Of a stretch of DNA of 64,000 nucleotides, positions 60,769 to 64,000 are shown in pieces (within the stretch, counting starts at the first letter, position 1; every line of letters starts with the position of its first letter). Under the pieces are notes generated by a model, which was not told the origin of the DNA, did no database searches, and saw nothing but the letters and a program-made list of their open reading frames with translations. The DNA comes from Micromonospora sp. WMMD882. GTDB taxonomy: Bacteria > Actinomycetota > Actinomycetes > Mycobacteriales > Micromonosporaceae. A program made the position numbers and the translations under genes. The stretch covers positions 1,178,001 through 1,242,000 of the forward strand of contig NZ_CP114903.1 of NCBI RefSeq assembly GCF_027497255.1, read 5' to 3'.

Positions 60769-61728
60769 TCAGATCCGGGTGAGCCGGATCGCGTCCGCGA
60801 CGACCAGCCCCGCGCCGGTGGTCCAGCGGCTGACCCCGACCCGGTTGGCGTCGCCGGCCGGCAGGGTGAACGTGCCGAGGGCGCGCCACTGGCCGCCGCC
60901 GGTGCGTTGGTCGACGTAGACCGTCCGGTTGCCGGTGGTGGTGGCCACGATGTACGGGGCGGAGCTGTTGTAGCCGGAGTTGGCCGGCCACCAGGCGTCC
61001 ACCCGGTAGCTCGCGGTCGCCGGGACGTTGACCCGGTACCAGGCCACGTCGCTGACCTGGGCGGGGTCGGCGTACCGGTAGTCGGCGCCGTACCGCTGAC
61101 CGGAGTACGTCGAGATGCCCCAGTTGCTGCTGGCGGTGAGCCGACCGGCGGTGGAGTTGTCCACCACGGTGCTCCAGGCGCCGCCCGACATCCGGGCCGC
61201 GACGTCGGCGCGCATCACGTTCAGGTCGATGAAGGAGGGGTCGATCTTGCCGGTGGTGCTGGTCTCCCGGTGGCCCCGCGCGTGGCTGGCGTCCCGGCCG
61301 AGGCGGGTGAGCACGGCGGCGGTGGCGGCGATCGACGCGTTGTACTGCGCCGCCGTCATTTCCTGGCTCACCCCGTTGTAGTCGATCTCCCACCCGATCA
61401 TCAGGGTGTTGCCGTCCCCGGCGGGGATCGGTCCGCTGCCGCCGCTGACGCCGGCGTGGTTGCAGCGGCCGGCGGAGATGAGGTGGAAGACGCCGTGGTA
61501 GTCGACCAGGGCCTGACAGAGCGGGCCGGCCAGGTCGGGGCGGCCGTTGATGCAGATGTTCAACGCGGGGTGGGGGTTGCTGGCGCTGGAGGTGGCGGCG
61601 GTGTGGTGCCAGAGCACCCCGATCGGGTTGAAGTCGCCGGGCCGCATCCGGTTCAGCCAGTCGCCTTCCTCCTTGACCTGTACGCCGGCCGAGCGCAGCA
61701 CGTCCGCGAGCCAGGGGACGGTGGCCAT
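60769..61728 (-). CDS. N-acetylmuramoyl-L-alanine amidase with golvesin-type C-terminal domain
   Basis: Protein of 319 residues. The amidase/PGRP-type domain (about 1-180) has zinc-ligand candidates in LWHHTAA, ARGHRE and the KIDPSF segment. It should cleave the amide between muramic acid and the stem peptide. The second half (VDNSTAGRLTASSNWG onward) is a golvesin/Xly-type domain, probably for wall or sugar binding. The ATG at 61728 has GAGGAG 5 nt upstream. A wall hydrolase should be exported, yet this protein begins MATVPWLADVL with no signal peptide. A separate upstream mini-ORF encodes one and its stop overlaps this start (TGATG). Either the signal ORF was split off by a frameshift or the protein is released another way. 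Confidence 0.88.
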   Translation of the reverse strand: MATVPWLADVLRSAGVQVKEEGDWLNRMRPGDFNPIGVLWHHTAATSSASNPHPALNICINGRPDLAGPLCQALVDYHGVFHLISAGRCNHAGVSGGSGPIPAGDGNTLMIGWEIDYNGVSQEMTAAQYNASIAATAAVLTRLGRDASHARGHRETSTTGKIDPSFIDLNVMRADVAARMSGGAWSTVVDNSTAGRLTASSNWGISTYSGQRYGADYRYADPAQVSDVAWYRVNVPATASYRVDAWWPANSGYNSSAPYIVATTTGNRTVYVDQRTGGGQWRALGTFTLPAGDANRVGVSRWTTGAGLVVADAIRLTRI

Positions 61729-61880
61729 CAGGACTCCTCGATCAGATCGGCCAGGCACTCCACGCGGGTGGCGGCGCGGGCCGGGGCGGGCTTGGCGACG
61801 ACGGTGAAGGCGGCGGCCACGAGGGCCGGGATGCCGAGCAGGCCTCGGCGGCGCAGACGGATGGATCGGGAGGGGGACAC
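61728..61880 (-). CDS. 50-residue signal-peptide ORF coupled to the amidase
   Basis: GTG at 61880 with AAGGAG 4 nt upstream opens a 50-residue frame: Arg-rich start (RSIRLRRRGLLG), hydrophobic core (LVAAAFTVVA), likely cleavage after ARA, then only about 14 residues (TRVECLADLIEES). Its TGA shares one base with the amidase ATG. It looks like an export signal detached from its protein. A sequencing or true frameshift, a programmed frameshift, or a genuine small secreted peptide are all possible. Confidence 0.6.
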   Translation of the reverse strand: MSPSRSIRLRRRGLLGIPALVAAAFTVVAKPAPARAATRVECLADLIEES

Positions 61881-61953
61881 GGCGCTCCTTCAGGGGTGAC
61901 AAGAGGGGACCGCCAGGTCTACGACCAGGTTGATCGGCACGCTATATCCTCAC

Positions 61954-61983
61954 GACCGTCTATGTCGATAGTCTTCGACGGTC
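61954..61983. promoter_or_regulatory. Inverted repeat in the intergenic region upstream of the amidase
   Basis: Arms GACCGTC (61954-61960) and GACGGTC (61977-61983) flank CTATGTCGATAG, itself partly palindromic, in an AT-richer stretch between the amidase mini-operon and the LacI-family gene. It resembles an operator, possibly for a LacI-type protein, but this is inferred only from symmetry. Confidence 0.35.
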
Positions 61984-62061
61984 AATGTCGAGATGAAATT
62001 TTGCGCCACTTCTCCCGGGTGGCGGGTAAGCGTCGACCCGGTCGTGCCCCCGGTCCGACAC

Positions 62062-63129
62062 TCACCCGTGGCCCGGCCCGACGGGCGCGGTGCTGCTCCG
62101 TACGGTCAGGTACGGCTCGAGCAGGGTGGCCTCCGGCACCGGCTCCCCGGCGAGCTTGCGCATCAGCAGCGACACCGCCTGCCGGCCGGTCTCCTCGGCC
62201 GGCACCGGCACCGAGGTCAGCGCGGCCCGCTCGGCGAACTGGTCCGGGCAGATCGCCACCACCGAGACGTCCTGCGGCACCCGGCGGCCGAGCGTCGGCA
62301 GCGCGGCCAGCACGGGGCCCACCGCGGCCTCGTTCTGCACCACCAGCCCGGTCAGGTCCGGCTGCCGGGCCAGCAGGTCGGCCAGGACGTCCCGGACGGC
62401 GGCGGCCTCCTCCGGGCAGGGCGACGTCTCGGCGGCCACCCCGAGCCGGGCCGCGGCGTCGACGAACCCGGCCCTGGTCCGGTGCGCGAACCCGGTGCCC
62501 CGGTCGTAGACGGCGACCGGCGCGCCGAGCAGGGCGACCCGCCGGTGCCCGAGCCCGGCGAGATGCTCGACGCAGACCCGCCCGGCCCGGTGGAAGTCCA
62601 GGTCCACGCAGGTCAGCCCGGCCGGGTCGGCGGGAAAGCCGATCAACACGCTGGGCCGGGCCAGGTCGCGCAGCAACGGCACCCGGATGTCGTGCATCTC
62701 GACGTCCATCAACACGATCCCGTCGACCATCGCGCTGGCCGCGATCCGGCGCAGCCCGGCCGGGCCCTCGTCGGCGGTGAGCAGCAGCACGTCGTGGTCG
62801 AACCGCCGGGCCGTGGTGACCACGGCGGTGGCGAACTGCATGAGCACCGGCACCTGCGCCCCGGTGCGCAGCGGCAGCACCAGCGCGATCACGTTGGCCC
62901 GACGGCTGGCCAGCGCCCGCGCCCCGGCGTTCGGGTGGTAGTCCAGCAGCCGGATGCTGGCCAGCACCCGGTCGCGGGTGGCCGCGGAGATCGTCCGCTT
63001 GCCGCTGAGCACGTACGACACGGTGCTGACCGCGACCCCGGCGTGCCGGGCCACGTCGGCGATGGTGACCAGGTCCGCCGACTTCACCGGACGGGAGTCG
63101 GCGGCCCGGTCACCGGGTGACGCCGGCAT
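62062..63129 (-). CDS. LacI-family transcriptional regulator
   Basis: Protein of 355 residues. The N-terminal helix-turn-helix and hinge are clear (TIADVARHAGVAVSTVSYVL, then GKRTISAATRDRV and YHPNAGARALAS). A periplasmic-binding-type ligand domain fills the rest. The ATG at 63129 has GGGAG 7 nt upstream and overlaps the end of the GH3 gene by 20 bp, so it is co-transcribed with a glycosidase on the minus strand. It probably represses glycoside-utilisation genes and responds to a sugar. Confidence 0.92.
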   Translation of the reverse strand: MPASPGDRAADSRPVKSADLVTIADVARHAGVAVSTVSYVLSGKRTISAATRDRVLASIRLLDYHPNAGARALASRRANVIALVLPLRTGAQVPVLMQFATAVVTTARRFDHDVLLLTADEGPAGLRRIAASAMVDGIVLMDVEMHDIRVPLLRDLARPSVLIGFPADPAGLTCVDLDFHRAGRVCVEHLAGLGHRRVALLGAPVAVYDRGTGFAHRTRAGFVDAAARLGVAAETSPCPEEAAAVRDVLADLLARQPDLTGLVVQNEAAVGPVLAALPTLGRRVPQDVSVVAICPDQFAERAALTSVPVPAEETGRQAVSLLMRKLAGEPVPEATLLEPYLTVRSSTAPVGPGHG

Positions 63130-64000
63130 CGAGCGGCTCCCGGTCCGGCTGCCGCTCGGCGGGCCCGTCCGCCACCGAGAGCAGACCGACCAGCCGGATG
63201 TCGGTGGCCGAGCGCCCCACCAGCACGCTGTGCCGGGCCTGCTCCACCACGTACCGGTCGTGGGTGGAGTCCCAGTACGCCAGGTCGGCGACCCGCAGCC
63301 GCAGCTCGACCACCCGGCGCTCGCCCGGGGCCAGCGCGACGCGGGCGAAGGTCCGCAACTGCCGCAGCGGCTGCTTGACCCGGGACCGCCGCTGCCGGGT
63401 GTAGAGCTGGACGACCTCCTCGCCCGGCCGGTCGCCGCCGTTGGTCACCGTCACGCTCACCACGACCTCCTCGTCGGCGGTCACCGAGGCCGCGCTCAAC
63501 CGGAGGTCAGCGTAGTCGAAGCGGGTGTAGCCGAGCCCGTGTCCGAACGGGTAGAGCGGGTCGCCCCGGTGGTAGAGGTAGGTGGTGTCGTTGTCGATCA
63601 CGTCGTAGTCGAGCAGGTCGGGCAGGTCGGCGGCGTCCCGGTACCAGGTCTGCGGCAGCCGTCCGCCCGGCTCGGCGTCGCCGCGCAGCACGTCGGCGAG
63701 CGCCGCGCCGTACTCCTGGCCGCCGTGCGCCGACCAGAGCACCGCCGGCAGGTGCTCGTCGGCCCAGCCGATCGCGTACGGGTAGCTGCTGGTCAGCACC
63801 AGCACGGTACGCGGGTTGGCGGCGTACGCCGCGGCCAGCAGCCGCTGCTGCCCGGCCGGCAGGGCCAGGTCGACCCGGTCCTCGGTCTCCCGTCCGTTGA
63901 CCATCGGGTGGTTGCCGAGCACGACCACCACCACGTCGGCGGCGGCGGCCCGGGCGGCGGCCTCGACCGCCCCGTCGACGAGCAGCTCGACCCGGAACGC
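63110..64000 (-). CDS. GH3 beta-glucosidase, C-terminal part (cut by window edge)
   Basis: The last 296 residues of a glycoside hydrolase family 3 protein; the frame stays open to the right edge. The C-terminal GH3 domain is seen in LGNHPMVNGRE, VLWSAHGGQEYG, LRGDAEPGGRLPQTW and the LYPFGHGLGYTRFDY motif. A fibronectin-III-like domain follows to the end. The catalytic nucleophile domain lies beyond the window. It is upstream of and overlaps the LacI-family gene, suggesting a sugar-degrading operon. Confidence 0.93.
   Translation of the reverse strand, partial: AFRVELLVDGAVEAAARAAAADVVVVVLGNHPMVNGRETEDRVDLALPAGQQRLLAAAYAANPRTVLVLTSSYPYAIGWADEHLPAVLWSAHGGQEYGAALADVLRGDAEPGGRLPQTWYRDAADLPDLLDYDVIDNDTTYLYHRGDPLYPFGHGLGYTRFDYADLRLSAASVTADEEVVVSVTVTNGGDRPGEEVVQLYTRQRRSRVKQPLRQLRTFARVALAPGERRVVELRLRVADLAYWDSTHDRYVVEQARHSVLVGRSATDIRLVGLLSVADGPAERQPDREPLDAGVTR

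Overview
This is a very GC-rich actinobacterial window. Frequent GTG starts, overlapping stop/start codons and family content suggest Micromonosporaceae, but that assignment is an inference. From about 1.2 to 51.6 kb it is one long plus-strand run of closely packed genes encoding a polyketide pathway. The left flank (1-1237) holds no convincing gene, and the cluster may continue beyond the window on either side of what is seen here.

Seven modular type I PKS proteins are encoded. In order they are: PKS-1 (ACP-KS-AT-AT-DH-ER-KR-ACP), PKS-2 (KS-AT-DH-ER-KR-ACP), PKS-3 (KS-AT only), then a five-gene beta-branching cassette, PKS-4 (KS-ACP with no AT, followed by KS-AT-KR-ACP), PKS-5 (KS-AT-DH-KR-ACP), PKS-6 (KS-AT-DH-ER-KR-ACP) and PKS-7 (KS-AT-degenerate DH-ACP-TE). 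The cassette consists of an ECH2-type protein, an HMG-CoA-synthase-like HCS, an ECH1, a second ECH2-type protein and a free donor ACP. It lies between a KS-AT protein without an ACP and an AT-less KS-ACP module, which looks like a split module where the beta-branch is installed.

Directly after the TE module come a type III PKS (chalcone-synthase fold, intact Cys-His-Asn triad), a cytochrome P450, a small membrane protein and a second P450, all overlapping or closely spaced. Modular type I PKS plus HCS cassette plus type III PKS recalls the logic of the cyanobacterial cylindrocyclophane pathway. Here it is found in an actinomycete with mostly cis-acting ATs. I do not recognise the product.

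The PKS genes carry long, apparently perfect internal DNA repeats: two 824-bp AT copies in PKS-1, and AT blocks of about 1.3-1.4 kb in PKS-4, -5 and -6, plus shorter KS patches. These repeats use G/T-rich codons (GTG, TTG, GCG) unlike the C-rich codons around them, which points to recent duplication, domain exchange or gene conversion.

The right flank (51.7-64 kb) looks unrelated to the polyketide pathway. It contains a YciO/YrdC/Sua5-family protein (minus), a five-gene peptide-type ABC importer, a small membrane-protein ORF with a SigE-type sigma factor and an M48 peptidase, a minus-strand amidase preceded by a tiny signal-peptide ORF, a LacI regulator, and the C-terminal part of a GH3 beta-glucosidase cut by the window edge.
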